NCBI GenBank assembly: GCA_021604505.1
Contig: BQJC01000002.1
Coordinates: forward strand, 496,001 to 560,000
Reading direction: 5' to 3'
Length of the DNA stretch: 64,000 nucleotides
Source: Nitrospinaceae bacterium
Lineage (GTDB): Bacteria > Nitrospinota > Nitrospinia > Nitrospinales > VA-1
Position numbers and translations under genes: made by a program. This document shows, one piece after another, positions 44,852-54,697 of the stretch. Every line of letters begins with the position of its first letter. Position 1 is the first letter of the stretch. The notes beneath the pieces were generated by a model. It saw only the letters and a list, made by a program, of their open reading frames with translations. It ran no database searches and was not told where the DNA came from.

Positions 44852-45453
44852 ATTTCCGAAATCCGAATTAATATGGTAATAAGGCCGATTCTATGTCTGA
44901 CTGCGATTCAGAAAAAATAAAATTTTTTTGGAAGATCGATAAAAATCTTTCACCAACCATTATACCACCAAATAAGAATTATCTCCTGAATTTCCTGCCA
45001 CAATAAAGAAATATTCTGCGCATAATTGTCTCTCCTCACGCCCCCCTTCGCCCCGGAATTTCAGAATAACCCATTGGCAAAATTAGCGTTTATCTATTCC
45101 CTCCGGTTTTTTATAAATTTTCATTAGATAAAAAATCTTTATGATCATTCGTTCTCCACTTTAGAAAAAGCTAAAAATTCAGGTGTGGTTACCTGTAATC
45201 TTTATTTCCGAGGACGGAGGTTTCGAATTTTTTAGGTAAGTTTTGAAAAATAACAGAAAAAAAATATTCGGATATAAGGATATTTAATTTGGATAACGTG
45301 AAATTTTTCTTGCTTTTATTCGGTTAACGGATTTATAGTGTGAAGCGTTGGGTTTTAAGCCGTTAATTTTTTTGTGGTTAGTCGATTTGCTCGGTGGGAG
45401 GGAAAGGCGAACGATTTTTCTCAGATGCTGATTTTCGCTTTCAGGAGGCGTTC
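44852..45453. other. AT-rich intergenic region between the XRE and sigma-54 activator genes
   Basis: About 600 bases with no supportable gene. A TTGCTT (45310-45315), 18-base spacer and TATAGT (45334-45339) form a plausible plus-strand promoter. A GTTAAC dyad sits in its spacer. No terminator-like hairpin was evident. Confidence 0.4.
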
Positions 45454-46920
45454 ATGGCTTTTGCAAGAAGAAAAAGTGATTTTGAAAAATTCATGCCCTT
45501 GGCGAGGAGAAGCACTGACTGGAATGAAAGTGTTGTTTTCATGGGTCCTGAAAGGTCCTGGGCCCGGTCTATCAGGAGTGCTCTTCAGGCCAGCGGAATC
45601 AACGTTCATGTATGCGGTGATGTGGATTCGGCACTGAATCTATTATCCGCCCAATGGAACGGAGTTCTCGTGACTCAATTTGATGTGCCTGCCATAGGAG
45701 GACTGGGATTGCTTGAAAAGGTTAAAAGTATCGACCAGGAACTACCGGTGTTGATGATCATGGACCAAGGCGATATTCCCCAGGTGGTGAGCGCGATGCG
45801 TTTGGGTGCGCACGATATTATTCAAAAACCTTTTGCCCAGCTTGAATTTAAAAAAAGTATCCACAGTGCCCTGGAAAAGCGCAGTCTGGTTTTGGAAAAC
45901 CGCGGGCTTCGGTCAGAAATTGCCTTAAGGGAGAAATCGGGTTCTTTCATTATCGGTCAATCAAGCGTCATGGGGCGTCTTTGCGAAACCATCGCGGGTG
46001 TGGCGGAGGTAGACGCCGACGTTCTCCTGGCGGGTGAAACAGGGACCGGCAAAGAATTGGTCGCACGCTGTTTGCATGAACAAAGCGGAAGAAGGTACGG
46101 CAAATTCGTTGCCATTAATTGCTGCGCAATTCCTGAGGAGATCCTGGAAAGCGAACTTTTTGGACACGAACCGGGAGCCTTCACCGGGGCCAACCGCCGC
46201 CGGATCGGCAAGTTTGAGTACGCGGAAGGGGGCACCATTTATCTGGATGAAATTGACAGCATGCCATTGCACCTTCAAGGCAAACTCCTTAGAGTTCTTC
46301 AGGAAAGGACCGTCGAAAGGCTGGGTTCCAATCAACACACCCCTATAGATATCCGCGTGATCGCTTCCACAAAAATGGATCTAAAAAAGGCCAGCGATTT
46401 AGGAAAATTTCGTGAGGATCTGTATTACCGGCTCAATGTGATCCGCATTCCGCTTCCTCCGCTTCGCGAACATCGGGAGGATATCCCATTGTTGTTTCAG
46501 TATTTTGTTCTGCAAGCATGCACAAAATTCGAGCGGTCGGTGCCTTTGATCAACAGTGAAGTATTGCAGGATATTTTGAAACGGGATTGGCCGGGAAATG
46601 TTCGCGAACTAAAAAATGCGGCTGAAAGATTCGCGCTTGGCTATGGTCTGGATTCTGTTTTTCCGGAAGCCGCATGCGGGTTTATTATTTCCCAGGGGAA
46701 AACCAGTAACGGTAAGCGCACCCTGGTCGAGCAAATGAACGCGTTCGAAAAAACCTTGATCGTTCAGGAACTGGCCAGAACCAGCGGTGATGTTAAGGCA
46801 ACGTATCTGACCCTGGGATTGCCCAGAAAAACCCTTTACGACAAAATGAAAAAATACTCATTAAAAAGAAAGGACTTTCTTGAACCTGTGTCGACCAACA
46901 GGGGGGTTCAAAGTATTTAA
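45454..46920 (+). CDS. Sigma-54-dependent activator (NtrC family) with degenerate receiver
   Basis: 488 residues from ATG 45454, which follows AGGAGGCGTTC; an upstream in-frame ATG at 45394 lacks this site. The N-terminal receiver-like domain has lost the acidic pocket and the phosphoacceptor: Q75 stands where Asp is expected (a nearby D77 does not align), though K125 remains. The AAA+ domain is intact: Walker A GETGTGKE (194-201), GAFTGA (241-246) and GTIYLDEIDSMP. The C-terminal ~45 residues form a Fis-like helix-turn-helix. It should therefore activate sigma-54 promoters without ordinary aspartate phosphorylation, perhaps through ligand, partner or expression control. It precedes the chemoreceptor gene. 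Confidence 0.9.
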   Translation: MAFARRKSDFEKFMPLARRSTDWNESVVFMGPERSWARSIRSALQASGINVHVCGDVDSALNLLSAQWNGVLVTQFDVPAIGGLGLLEKVKSIDQELPVLMIMDQGDIPQVVSAMRLGAHDIIQKPFAQLEFKKSIHSALEKRSLVLENRGLRSEIALREKSGSFIIGQSSVMGRLCETIAGVAEVDADVLLAGETGTGKELVARCLHEQSGRRYGKFVAINCCAIPEEILESELFGHEPGAFTGANRRRIGKFEYAEGGTIYLDEIDSMPLHLQGKLLRVLQERTVERLGSNQHTPIDIRVIASTKMDLKKASDLGKFREDLYYRLNVIRIPLPPLREHREDIPLLFQYFVLQACTKFERSVPLINSEVLQDILKRDWPGNVRELKNAAERFALGYGLDSVFPEAACGFIISQGKTSNGKRTLVEQMNAFEKTLIVQELARTSGDVKATYLTLGLPRKTLYDKMKKYSLKRKDFLEPVSTNRGVQSI

Positions 46921-46927
46921 GCGCGAG

Positions 46928-46954
46928 TTTGAATTGGATCGGTTCAAATTTTTT
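46928..46954 (+). terminator. Weak terminator after the sigma-54 activator gene
   Basis: TTTGAA (46928-46933) and TTCAAA (46943-46948) pair around a nine-base loop, followed by T5 or more. AT-rich stem, so strength is doubtful. Confidence 0.4.
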
Positions 46955-47056
46955 ACATTAACATGTCTTGAAATATTATAAACCTGGGCCCGATGAGATT
47001 CACGCACAAAGGGTCAAAGATAGAAAATCTATAAATTCGACAGAGAAGGGGAACTC

Positions 47057-50000
47057 ATGAGTAAAAAAAATTCCGATTGGGAAGATGAAACATCCCAGAC
47101 CGCTACCTTGGAGCCGCCAGCGATTCCGTCCGAACCCGATTTACCCCGATCCCAGGAGGAATTTTTTTCGAATCTACCCTCTTCTCCGGATTTAAGCCCT
47201 CAAAAAATTTCCACCTTCCCACCCAATGGCATTGGAAACAAATGGCGCAACCTGAGTTTAAAATGGAAGCAGGTCGTACTTTTTCTCATATCCGGCCTGG
47301 TTCCCCTGCTGATCGTTATGATGCTCATCAATTATTCCTTTCAGAAGATAAAAAATATCAATGCCAGTAATTTGCAAGGCATTGCGGAATCAATTGCCGA
47401 CAAAATCGACCGCAATCTTTTTGAACGATATGGGGATGTGCAGGCTTTTGGCCTGAATTCAGTGATTCAAAACCGCGATCACTGGTACAAGCCACGAAGT
47501 CCCATTGTTTCGGCGATGAACAATTATGTAGATTCTTACGATATTTATTTTTTGACCCTGCTGGTGGATCTGGATGGTCGGGTGATTGCGGTCAATTCAA
47601 AGGATCAGAACCGCAATGAAGTTCTGATCGGCGATTTGTATCAAAAAAATTTCAAGGAGTCTTCATGGTTTCAGGAGGTTCTCAAAAAAAAGTTTTATAC
47701 CAGCCAGAAGGGAAATGTCGGCGGGGACAGTGCTCTCACCGGGACGGTGATCGTCCCTCTCCACCTGAGTGAGGTGGTGAAAAAAGTATACCCTGGAGAA
47801 GATGGTTTGACTTTGGGGTTTGCCGCTCCAGTGACCGATTCCTCGGGAGAGGTCATTGCGGTTTGGCAAAACTACGCCCGGTTCACTCTTGTGGAAGATA
47901 TTTTTGTGACCACTTATAAGAATCTGAAAATTAAAGGTTATGATGATACGGAATTGACCCTTTTAGACGGCGAAGGCCGGGTGATCGTTGATTATGACCC
48001 ATCATATGGAAGAGGAACCAGTACAAAGGTTGTGCGGGATACCGATGTGATTTTAAAATTGAACCTGGTTGAAAAAGGGGTTTCCGCGGCGGTCACCTCG
48101 GCCAGAGAAAAGAAATCGGGATTTGAATACGCCACGAATGCGCGTAAAAAAATTGTTCAGGCGGCGGGTTTCGCCCATTTGCAAGGCGCCCTCGGGTTTC
48201 CCGGGATGGATTGGTCGGTGCTCGTTCGTATGCCAAATGCAGTTGTGAATGCTTCTATCATTTCCATTGAAAGGCAATTATTTATTGTCGCCGGGGTGTG
48301 TCTCGCGCTGATCGTTGTCTACGGATTCTTTGTGGCCCGTTCCATGACGCGTCCCATCCTTGCACTCACTCAGGGTTTGGAAGAGTTCGCCTCCGGAAAC
48401 CTGCGTAATATGCGAGAAATAGCGGTGCGATCCAGGGATGAAATTGGCAGACTGGGAGATTCTTTCAATAGTTTGTTTTCCGGCGTTAAAAGTTTCCTCA
48501 AAAATGCAGACGGCTTGCTACAGGGCAACATCCCCAAGTCCAATGCATTTGGATTGCAGGGCGAGTTCGAACTGAATCTTAAAAAAATGTTGGGTCAGGC
48601 GCGAGAAAAGAAAAAAGTCGATGGCGAAATGGCACGCGTGAATTCCATGATGGAAAATGCGCCGAGCAACATCATTTTTGCGGATAAGGAGTTGAACATT
48701 CGTTACGTGAATCCGTCCTCGCTGAAGACCCTGGGTCCGCTGGAGCAATACCTGCCAATCAAGGTGAATGAGTTTCTGGGGCAATCGATCGATATTTTTC
48801 ACAAAAATCCGGCTCACCAGCGCAAAATATTGTCGAACCCAAAAAATCTGCCGCATAGGGCCAACATACAACTGGGGCCGGAAATTCTCGATCTTCTCGT
48901 GAGCGCCATCTATGACGAGGAAAACAATTATCTGGGCCCCATGGTGACCTGGGAGGTGATCACGCAAAAATTGAAAACCGAAACGGAAATGGCACGCGTG
49001 AATTCCATGATGGAAAATTCACCGCTCAACGTGATGTGCACGGACCCGGATCTGAACATCCAATATATGAATCCCGCATCCACCCGGACGCTTGAAACCC
49101 TGCAACAACATCTGCCGGTGCAGGTGAAAACCATGCTCGGTCAGTCGATCGATGTGTTTCACAAAAATCCGGCTCACCAGAGAAAAATTTTGTCCGATCC
49201 AAAAAACCTGCCCCACAAAGCTGAAATTCAGGTGGGACCGGAAATGCTCGATTTATTGGTGAGTGCGATCTACGACCAAAACAATAATTACCTGGGACCG
49301 ATGTTGACCTGGGAGGTGATCACTGAAAAACGCAACAACGAAAAAGCCGCGCAGGATTCTCAGGAACGGGAACGGCAACAAGCTCAGGAATTACAAGAGA
49401 AGGTCGACGGCATGCTGGTGGTGGTGAACGCCGCAGCTCAGGGAGATCTGACCCAGGATATCTCCGTGAGCGGAGAAGACGCCATCGGGCAAATGGGCGA
49501 AGGGCTGTCAAAATTTCTGTTGGACCTCAGAGGAAGTATTGGGGAAATCGGAAAAACCTCACAGACTCTGGGCTCCTCATCCGAGGAGCTGACTGCCACC
49601 AGCGAGCAGATGGGCGCGAATGCCGAAGAGACCTCCGCCCAGGCGAAGGTGGTGAACGCCGCGGCGGATGAAGTCAGCCGCAACATTCAAACCGTCGCCA
49701 CGGCGGCAGAGGAGATGGGAGCCAGCATCAAGGAAATCGCACAAAACGCCAATGAAGCCGCGAAAGTCGGCGCTTCCGCAGTGCAAGTGACCGAAGAAAC
49801 CAACCAGACCGTCGGTAAGCTGGGCCAAAGCAGTGCCGAAATCGGCGAAGTTGTCAAAGTCATCACTTCGATTGCAGAGCAAACCAATCTTCTGGCTTTG
49901 AACGCCACGATAGAAGCGGCGCGCGCCGGAGAGGCGGGCAAAGGCTTTGCCGTCGTCGCCAATGAGGTCAAAGAGTTGGCCAATCAGACTTCAAAGGCAA

Positions 50001-50335
50001 CCGATGATATCAGCCAGAAGATTCAGGCCATCCAGGGCGATACCGAAAACGCCGTCCGGGCGATCGGTGAAATCACCCAGGTCATTAATAAAATTAATGA
50101 TTACCAGGGGACGATCGCCAGCGCCGTGGAAGAGCAAACCGCAACGACCGGCGAGATCAGCCGCAACGTGACCGATGCGGCGAGAGGCAGCACGGAAATC
50201 GCAAACAACATCAGCGGCGTGGCTACCGCCGCGGAAAGCACGACACAGGGAGCGGTCGAAACCAAAACCGCCGCCACTGAGCTGTCCACCATGGCGGCGG
50301 ACATGCAAAAATTGATCGGAAAATTTAAGATTTGA
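47057..50335 (+). CDS. Methyl-accepting chemotaxis protein with Cache sensor and duplicated PAS modules
   Basis: 1092 residues: a disordered N-terminus, membrane helix 1 (~72-94), a periplasmic Cache-like sensor (~95-400), membrane helix 2 (~410-430), HAMP (~430-485), two PAS-like modules at 525-644 and 645-764 that are near copies of each other, a short HAMP-like segment and the cytoplasmic signalling hairpin with its conserved tip (SIAEQTNLLALNATIEAARAGE). It senses extracellular ligands and controls a CheA-type pathway. The Cache ligand is unknown. AAGGGG precedes ATG 47057. It follows the sigma-54 activator by 136 bases. Confidence 0.9.
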   Translation: MSKKNSDWEDETSQTATLEPPAIPSEPDLPRSQEEFFSNLPSSPDLSPQKISTFPPNGIGNKWRNLSLKWKQVVLFLISGLVPLLIVMMLINYSFQKIKNINASNLQGIAESIADKIDRNLFERYGDVQAFGLNSVIQNRDHWYKPRSPIVSAMNNYVDSYDIYFLTLLVDLDGRVIAVNSKDQNRNEVLIGDLYQKNFKESSWFQEVLKKKFYTSQKGNVGGDSALTGTVIVPLHLSEVVKKVYPGEDGLTLGFAAPVTDSSGEVIAVWQNYARFTLVEDIFVTTYKNLKIKGYDDTELTLLDGEGRVIVDYDPSYGRGTSTKVVRDTDVILKLNLVEKGVSAAVTSAREKKSGFEYATNARKKIVQAAGFAHLQGALGFPGMDWSVLVRMPNAVVNASIISIERQLFIVAGVCLALIVVYGFFVARSMTRPILALTQGLEEFASGNLRNMREIAVRSRDEIGRLGDSFNSLFSGVKSFLKNADGLLQGNIPKSNAFGLQGEFELNLKKMLGQAREKKKVDGEMARVNSMMENAPSNIIFADKELNIRYVNPSSLKTLGPLEQYLPIKVNEFLGQSIDIFHKNPAHQRKILSNPKNLPHRANIQLGPEILDLLVSAIYDEENNYLGPMVTWEVITQKLKTETEMARVNSMMENSPLNVMCTDPDLNIQYMNPASTRTLETLQQHLPVQVKTMLGQSIDVFHKNPAHQRKILSDPKNLPHKAEIQVGPEMLDLLVSAIYDQNNNYLGPMLTWEVITEKRNNEKAAQDSQERERQQAQELQEKVDGMLVVVNAAAQGDLTQDISVSGEDAIGQMGEGLSKFLLDLRGSIGEIGKTSQTLGSSSEELTATSEQMGANAEETSAQAKVVNAAADEVSRNIQTVATAAEEMGASIKEIAQNANEAAKVGASAVQVTEETNQTVGKLGQSSAEIGEVVKVITSIAEQTNLLALNATIEAARAGEAGKGFAVVANEVKELANQTSKATDDISQKIQAIQGDTENAVRAIGEITQVINKINDYQGTIASAVEEQTATTGEISRNVTDAARGSTEIANNISGVATAAESTTQGAVETKTAATELSTMAADMQKLIGKFKI
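48626..49345 (+). repeat. 360-base intragenic tandem duplication in the chemoreceptor gene
   Basis: Two copies of a 360-base unit begin at 48626 and 48986. The first ~32 bases of each are identical and the encoded modules stay very close to each other (MARVNSMMEN start, FHKNPAHQRKIL centre, LGPM end). Confidence 0.75.
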
Positions 50336-50359
50336 TCATTAGGAAAAGCCACTCCGCAA

Positions 50360-50384
50360 CGCACCGGGCCTTTGGTCCGGTGCG
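50360..50384. terminator. Strong hairpin between convergent genes
   Basis: CGCACCGGGCC (50360-50370), TTT loop and GGTCCGGTGCG (50374-50384) pair with one wobble. It lies between the convergent chemoreceptor and GT-C genes and may end both transcripts, though no long T run follows. Confidence 0.6.
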
Positions 50385-50421
50385 GCCCCTTTAAAAACTT
50401 TGCTGAATTCTCTTTCGATAT

Positions 50422-52077
50422 TCATTCTTGCCTTTTAGGAAGCAAAATTTGAAACAGACCGATCATTTCGTCGAACTGGTAATTTTCAACCAGGAAATCG
50501 TAAAGTTGCGGCGCATAGTTTGCGAGTCTTCTTTCTTCTTTCCCATCGATGGGAATATCCACAAAAATAACCATCCGTGGCGGATTTTTTGACAATTGCT
50601 CGACCATTCCCTTTTCTTCGTCCGCCGTCAGCATACCCGGCAGGATCCAGTCGTAGCGGGTCGGGTTGATCCGGTCGGTGAGGAAATAGAACACCGGGTT
50701 GAGGGGCAGGGCCAGAATGGGATCTCCCTTGTCGCTATAAATTTCGATGCGGTCCACCACTTCTTCCAGCCATTTAGCTTCCGACGGATGCGTGTAAACC
50801 CGAAGCCGGTCCAGTGAAATTAATTGCGTTTCATGTTTTTTAGCTCCGATACTGCCGGCATAAAACCCATGATGAACATTCATCTCGTAAATAAATAGAA
50901 ACGGAAGAGCCACGGCAAGCACATTAACCGGAAGTTTTTGCAATAAAGCAGCCACTTGCGAGGAGGGTTCTAACGGGCGCACCAGGGAAAGAAATTTTTT
51001 GTGCCCCAGATAAAGGAGGTAGCAGAAAAGAATATAAAAAGGAGGAAGCGTTCTTAAGAGGTTATCGAAACCCGCCCGCCAGATGACAAGGCCGAACACG
51101 CAAACCCCGAAAGACAGGATGATCAAAAGAGCCATGTCGGTTGTGGAGGTGTCCTGTTTTGTCCTCAGGAATCGAAGCAGAAGGATGATTCCCACCGCCC
51201 CATAGACCCAGAGCGGCAGGTAAAAAAGCAGGCGCTCAAACATCTTGTGTGGTCCGAGCTGATCGTAAAGCGTCCCGAATGGAAATAATTTCGGAAAGGG
51301 GTTGCCCCAGACGTTATGCGCGTCCACCACCAGTTTAAATACCTTGCTAAAAAAATTGTTTTGCAAAAAATACCAGAGGGTCGAGGAAAACGCCACAGCC
51401 AGAAAAACAGCGGACATCCAGAAAATTAGACTCGGCTTTTGGGATTGGGAAGATTCACCGGTTTTTTTTAGATAGAATTTTTCCTTTCTCTGAAAGGCAA
51501 TAACGCCGATGAGGGGCACGGCGATGACCAGAGCGATCAAGGCGATTTCAAATTTAAAATAACCCGCCAGCAGAACCGATCCCCCCAGAAGTAAGAAATC
51601 CACGCTTCTTTTTTTTTCGAGGACGTTGAGCAGGCAGTAAAGAGTCAACAGCGTGAAGAAAGGAAAGAACCGGTTGTAGTACATCGAAGGCGCGGACAAC
51701 ATACAAAGAGCCGCGAGAAAAGCGAAGCCCTGCGGCATGATTCTTCTGGCCATCGCATAGACCATGAAAATCATTCCCGGCGTCAGCAGGATCACGCTCA
51801 GGCGCAGACTTTGAATGTCGACTCCAAATAGTTTGAAAAACAGTGCGCCGTAAAGATAACGCCCCGGAAGGTATCCATTAGGATTAAAATCCTCCAGCGC
51901 CTTTTGCCCGTTTAAAGTTCTCAAGGTGCCATTGGCGAACCCGCCTTCGTCCCAGATATTGAACCCGTATTGCGAGAAGGAATAAAAATACCCGGTCAGC
52001 GCCAAATACAATAGAACCGATAACAGAGGTTGGAAACGAGCGAGGAGAGATTCAAAAGAGCGTTGTTCTTTTTCCAT
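50422..52077 (-). CDS. GT-C-type polytopic glycosyltransferase-like protein
   Basis: 551 residues with about twelve membrane helices. The first loop carries NIWDEGGFANGT, the acidic pair expected in GT-C catalytic sites. A C-terminal soluble segment of ~130 residues follows. It most resembles the PMT/ArnT-like superfamily but no subfamily is clear. It shares the general plan of the proteins at 4234 and 6522 without close similarity visible by eye. It lies 12 bases from nagZ on the same strand, so a short operon is possible. Confidence 0.7.
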   Translation of the reverse strand: MEKEQRSFESLLARFQPLLSVLLYLALTGYFYSFSQYGFNIWDEGGFANGTLRTLNGQKALEDFNPNGYLPGRYLYGALFFKLFGVDIQSLRLSVILLTPGMIFMVYAMARRIMPQGFAFLAALCMLSAPSMYYNRFFPFFTLLTLYCLLNVLEKKRSVDFLLLGGSVLLAGYFKFEIALIALVIAVPLIGVIAFQRKEKFYLKKTGESSQSQKPSLIFWMSAVFLAVAFSSTLWYFLQNNFFSKVFKLVVDAHNVWGNPFPKLFPFGTLYDQLGPHKMFERLLFYLPLWVYGAVGIILLLRFLRTKQDTSTTDMALLIILSFGVCVFGLVIWRAGFDNLLRTLPPFYILFCYLLYLGHKKFLSLVRPLEPSSQVAALLQKLPVNVLAVALPFLFIYEMNVHHGFYAGSIGAKKHETQLISLDRLRVYTHPSEAKWLEEVVDRIEIYSDKGDPILALPLNPVFYFLTDRINPTRYDWILPGMLTADEEKGMVEQLSKNPPRMVIFVDIPIDGKEERRLANYAPQLYDFLVENYQFDEMIGLFQILLPKRQE

Positions 52078-52089
52078 GAGAGCAAATTT

Positions 52090-53193
52090 TTATGTCGCCA
52101 GGTAGGATTGCATCTCCTCCACCAAGGGTTGATGTGCCTGTGCAAGAGATGCCAAGTCGCAAAGGCCGGACTCGGGGGCAGGCATTCGGCCTTTTACCTC
52201 TAAAATTCTTCGTACGGAATCTTCGATCACGGCGCGAGGAATAGTTCCGGCGATGGCGTCCTGTTCCATCTGTTTGACCAGAGCCTTGACTTTCTCCGTA
52301 TCGTGGCAGATCAAAAAAAGATCCACTCCTGCATTTGTACCGAGGGCAGGATACGACGCAAACGGAATGTGGTCCTCCACCGCCTTCATTTCCAGGTCGT
52401 CGGAGATAATCAGTCCCTGGAATCCAAGTTTCTTGCGCAGTAAATTTTTCAGGATGGGAACGGAAAAAGTTGCCGGGTATTTTTCATCCCAGGCCTTGTA
52501 GATCACGTGGGCCGTCATGATCACCTCCAATCCATTTTGAATCGCGGCAGAAAAAGGCGCCAATTCGACGTTCTCCAGAGTTATTGAATCGCGGTCCACG
52601 GACGGAAGCGTGAGATGCGAATCCTGCGACGTGTCCCCGTGGCCTGGAAAATGTTTTCCCACCGCCAGTACACCGGCTTCCTTAAAGCCCTTGAGGAACG
52701 CGACGCCCAGTTTTCCAGCCCACTCCGGTGCGTTGCTAAAAGCCCGTGTTCCAATGATGGGGTTGTCTGGGTTGGTGTTGACATCCAAAATCGGAGCGTA
52801 GTCCATGTTGATTCCGACGGCGCGCATTTCCCGGCCCAGGGCGAGACCAAAACGTTGAGCCAACGTTTCCGAGCGGGCGTTTCCAAGGCAACAGGGCGTG
52901 GGAAACCGGGTGAATGGAGATTGCAGGCGGGAGACGCGGCCTCCCTCTTGGTCCACGGAAATGAACAACGGCGCGAACGGCGGCGAGGAGAGGGCGAGTT
53001 TCTGGAGATCGCCGATCAATCGCGTCAACTGCTCAGGGTTTTTGAAATTGCGCTCAAATAGAATCAAACCGCCGATGTGATGGTTGACGATGAGATCCTC
53101 TGTCTGAGAATTGAGTGCGGTTCCCTCAAATCCGGAGACCATCATTTGCCCGATTTGTTCTCTTAATGCAGACGGCATTTTCAACAGTTGCAC
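52090..53193 (-). CDS. nagZ: Beta-N-acetylhexosaminidase (GH3)
   Basis: 367 residues of the GH3 barrel. The motif KHFPGHGDTSQDSH (the catalytic acid/base loop) and the DDLEMKA stretch with the nucleophile Asp are present, along with SVDQEGGRVSRL. NagZ releases N-acetylglucosamine from cytoplasmic muropeptides in cell-wall recycling. The start may be GTG 53193 or ATG 53178, the latter lacking a good ribosome site; the former has GGGAG very close. It lies upstream of the GT-C gene on the same strand and diverges from fabF. Confidence 0.9.
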   Translation of the reverse strand: MQLLKMPSALREQIGQMMVSGFEGTALNSQTEDLIVNHHIGGLILFERNFKNPEQLTRLIGDLQKLALSSPPFAPLFISVDQEGGRVSRLQSPFTRFPTPCCLGNARSETLAQRFGLALGREMRAVGINMDYAPILDVNTNPDNPIIGTRAFSNAPEWAGKLGVAFLKGFKEAGVLAVGKHFPGHGDTSQDSHLTLPSVDRDSITLENVELAPFSAAIQNGLEVIMTAHVIYKAWDEKYPATFSVPILKNLLRKKLGFQGLIISDDLEMKAVEDHIPFASYPALGTNAGVDLFLICHDTEKVKALVKQMEQDAIAGTIPRAVIEDSVRRILEVKGRMPAPESGLCDLASLAQAHQPLVEEMQSYLAT

Positions 53194-53434
53194 TCTCCCA
53201 AAAACCGATCCAGACCTTTGTATCCGGAACAGCGTATAATGAATGGCGGGTTTAACAGAAGGGAGTTTCGAAGGGTTGTCTCAGACACTATTCTTACGAG
53301 GCGGCCCTTGAACACCAATGGCGTAAGGAATCATAAAATGCGACGACTTACCCATTTGGACAGCATTGCCCGGCGTTGCGTCCTTATGTTAACATAACTC
53401 TTTCGGGCTTAAATAATAGGGTTTCAATCGAAAT

Positions 53435-54688
53435 ATGATGCGACGCGTTGTTATTACCGGTTTAGGGGCCGTAAGCCCCAACGGTATGGGAATAAAAAAT
53501 TTCTGGGAAAATACCTGTAAGGGAATCAGCGGCATCGATCGTATTTCCAGTTTCGATCCCGAAGGTCTGGCTTGCCAGGTTGCCGGCGAAGTCAAGGGGC
53601 TGGACCCTTCAAAATATTTTTCGAAAGCCGATCTGAAAAAACTGCCGCGGTCCGTTCCGCTGGCGGTGGCCGCTTCTACAGAAGCTTTGGAAAATGCAGG
53701 CATCGATTTAACGTCCTTTCGCCAAGAAGATTTTGAAAGCATGGGGGTGCTGATCGGCAGCGGCGGGTCGGGTTTTGATTTTTCGGAAAAGCAATTCGAG
53801 ATTTATTTTTCCGACCAGAAACATAAAATCAGTCCCTACGCCATTTCCAACTCCCTGGTGGGCATGCTTTCCAGCGAAATCTCCATGTATTTCGGGTTCC
53901 AGGGCCGCAGTCATGTGATTTCCAATGGTTGCACCAGTTCCACCGACGCCATCGGTTATGCCTTCAACGCCATCCGTTTTGGTCAGGAGGACTGGTTTCT
54001 TGCTGGCGGTGTGGAAGCCTGCGTTACCCCGGCGATGATGTGCGGCTTTGAACGGATGAAGGCCAATCCCGTGAATTTTAATGGAGAGCCTTCCAGAGCA
54101 TCCAGGCCCTTCAATATCGACCGGGAAGGGTTTGTTTTGGCGGAAGGAGGTTGGATGGTCATCCTCGAGGATATGGCGCACGCCAAAAAACGGGGGGCGG
54201 GGATTCTGGCGGAAGTCCTGGGGTATGGCACCACCTGCGACGCGTATCATCGGGTGGCGATCATGCCCGATGGCAGGCAATCGACTCGTGCGCTCAATCT
54301 CGCCATGAAAGATGCCGGAGTGAACAAAGATGAAGTGGGGTACATCAATTTTCACGGCACCTCGACCGTTCTCAATGACAGGATCGAAACCCTGGCCGTG
54401 AAGCAGGCGTTCAACAGTCATGCGATGAAAATTCCTTCCAGCTCGACCAAGTCCATGATCGGGCATCCCCAGGGAGCCTCAGGAGCCATGGGAGTCACCG
54501 TTTCTGTGCTTTCCCTTAAGAACGGATTCCTGACACCCACGATCAATATGGAAAACCCCGACCCGGAATGCGATATGGATTATATATCCAACGAGGGCAA
54601 GGAAAATTCTGTTAATATTGCTATCAGCAACTGCATTTCTTTTGGCTCAAAAAACTCGGCGTTAGTGCTCAAGAAATTCTCGGGATAG
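53435..54688 (+). CDS. fabF: Beta-ketoacyl-ACP synthase II-type protein (FabF)
   Basis: 417 residues with the thiolase fold. The Cys-His-His triad is complete: C166 in SNGCTSSTDAIG, H307 in NFHGTST and H344 in MIGHPQG. It elongates acyl-ACP in fatty-acid synthesis. It stands outside a fab cluster (next to a lipoprotein gene on the same strand), so it could be a second ketosynthase for a special fatty acid; the family alone does not prove it is the sole FabF. ATG 53435 and ATG 53438 are equally possible and no ribosome site is visible. Confidence 0.9.
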   Translation: MMRRVVITGLGAVSPNGMGIKNFWENTCKGISGIDRISSFDPEGLACQVAGEVKGLDPSKYFSKADLKKLPRSVPLAVAASTEALENAGIDLTSFRQEDFESMGVLIGSGGSGFDFSEKQFEIYFSDQKHKISPYAISNSLVGMLSSEISMYFGFQGRSHVISNGCTSSTDAIGYAFNAIRFGQEDWFLAGGVEACVTPAMMCGFERMKANPVNFNGEPSRASRPFNIDREGFVLAEGGWMVILEDMAHAKKRGAGILAEVLGYGTTCDAYHRVAIMPDGRQSTRALNLAMKDAGVNKDEVGYINFHGTSTVLNDRIETLAVKQAFNSHAMKIPSSSTKSMIGHPQGASGAMGVTVSVLSLKNGFLTPTINMENPDPECDMDYISNEGKENSVNIAISNCISFGSKNSALVLKKFSG

Positions 54689-54697
54689 GAATCAGCC

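Noticed and set aside
44852-45453. Possible small gene or RNA in the long AT-rich region
   Set aside because: No open frame with a ribosome site and no terminator hairpin; only a promoter-like element is supported.
53188-53397. Short plus-strand reading frame before fabF
   Set aside because: No ribosome site or recognisable sequence; lies across the nagZ-fabF divergent region.
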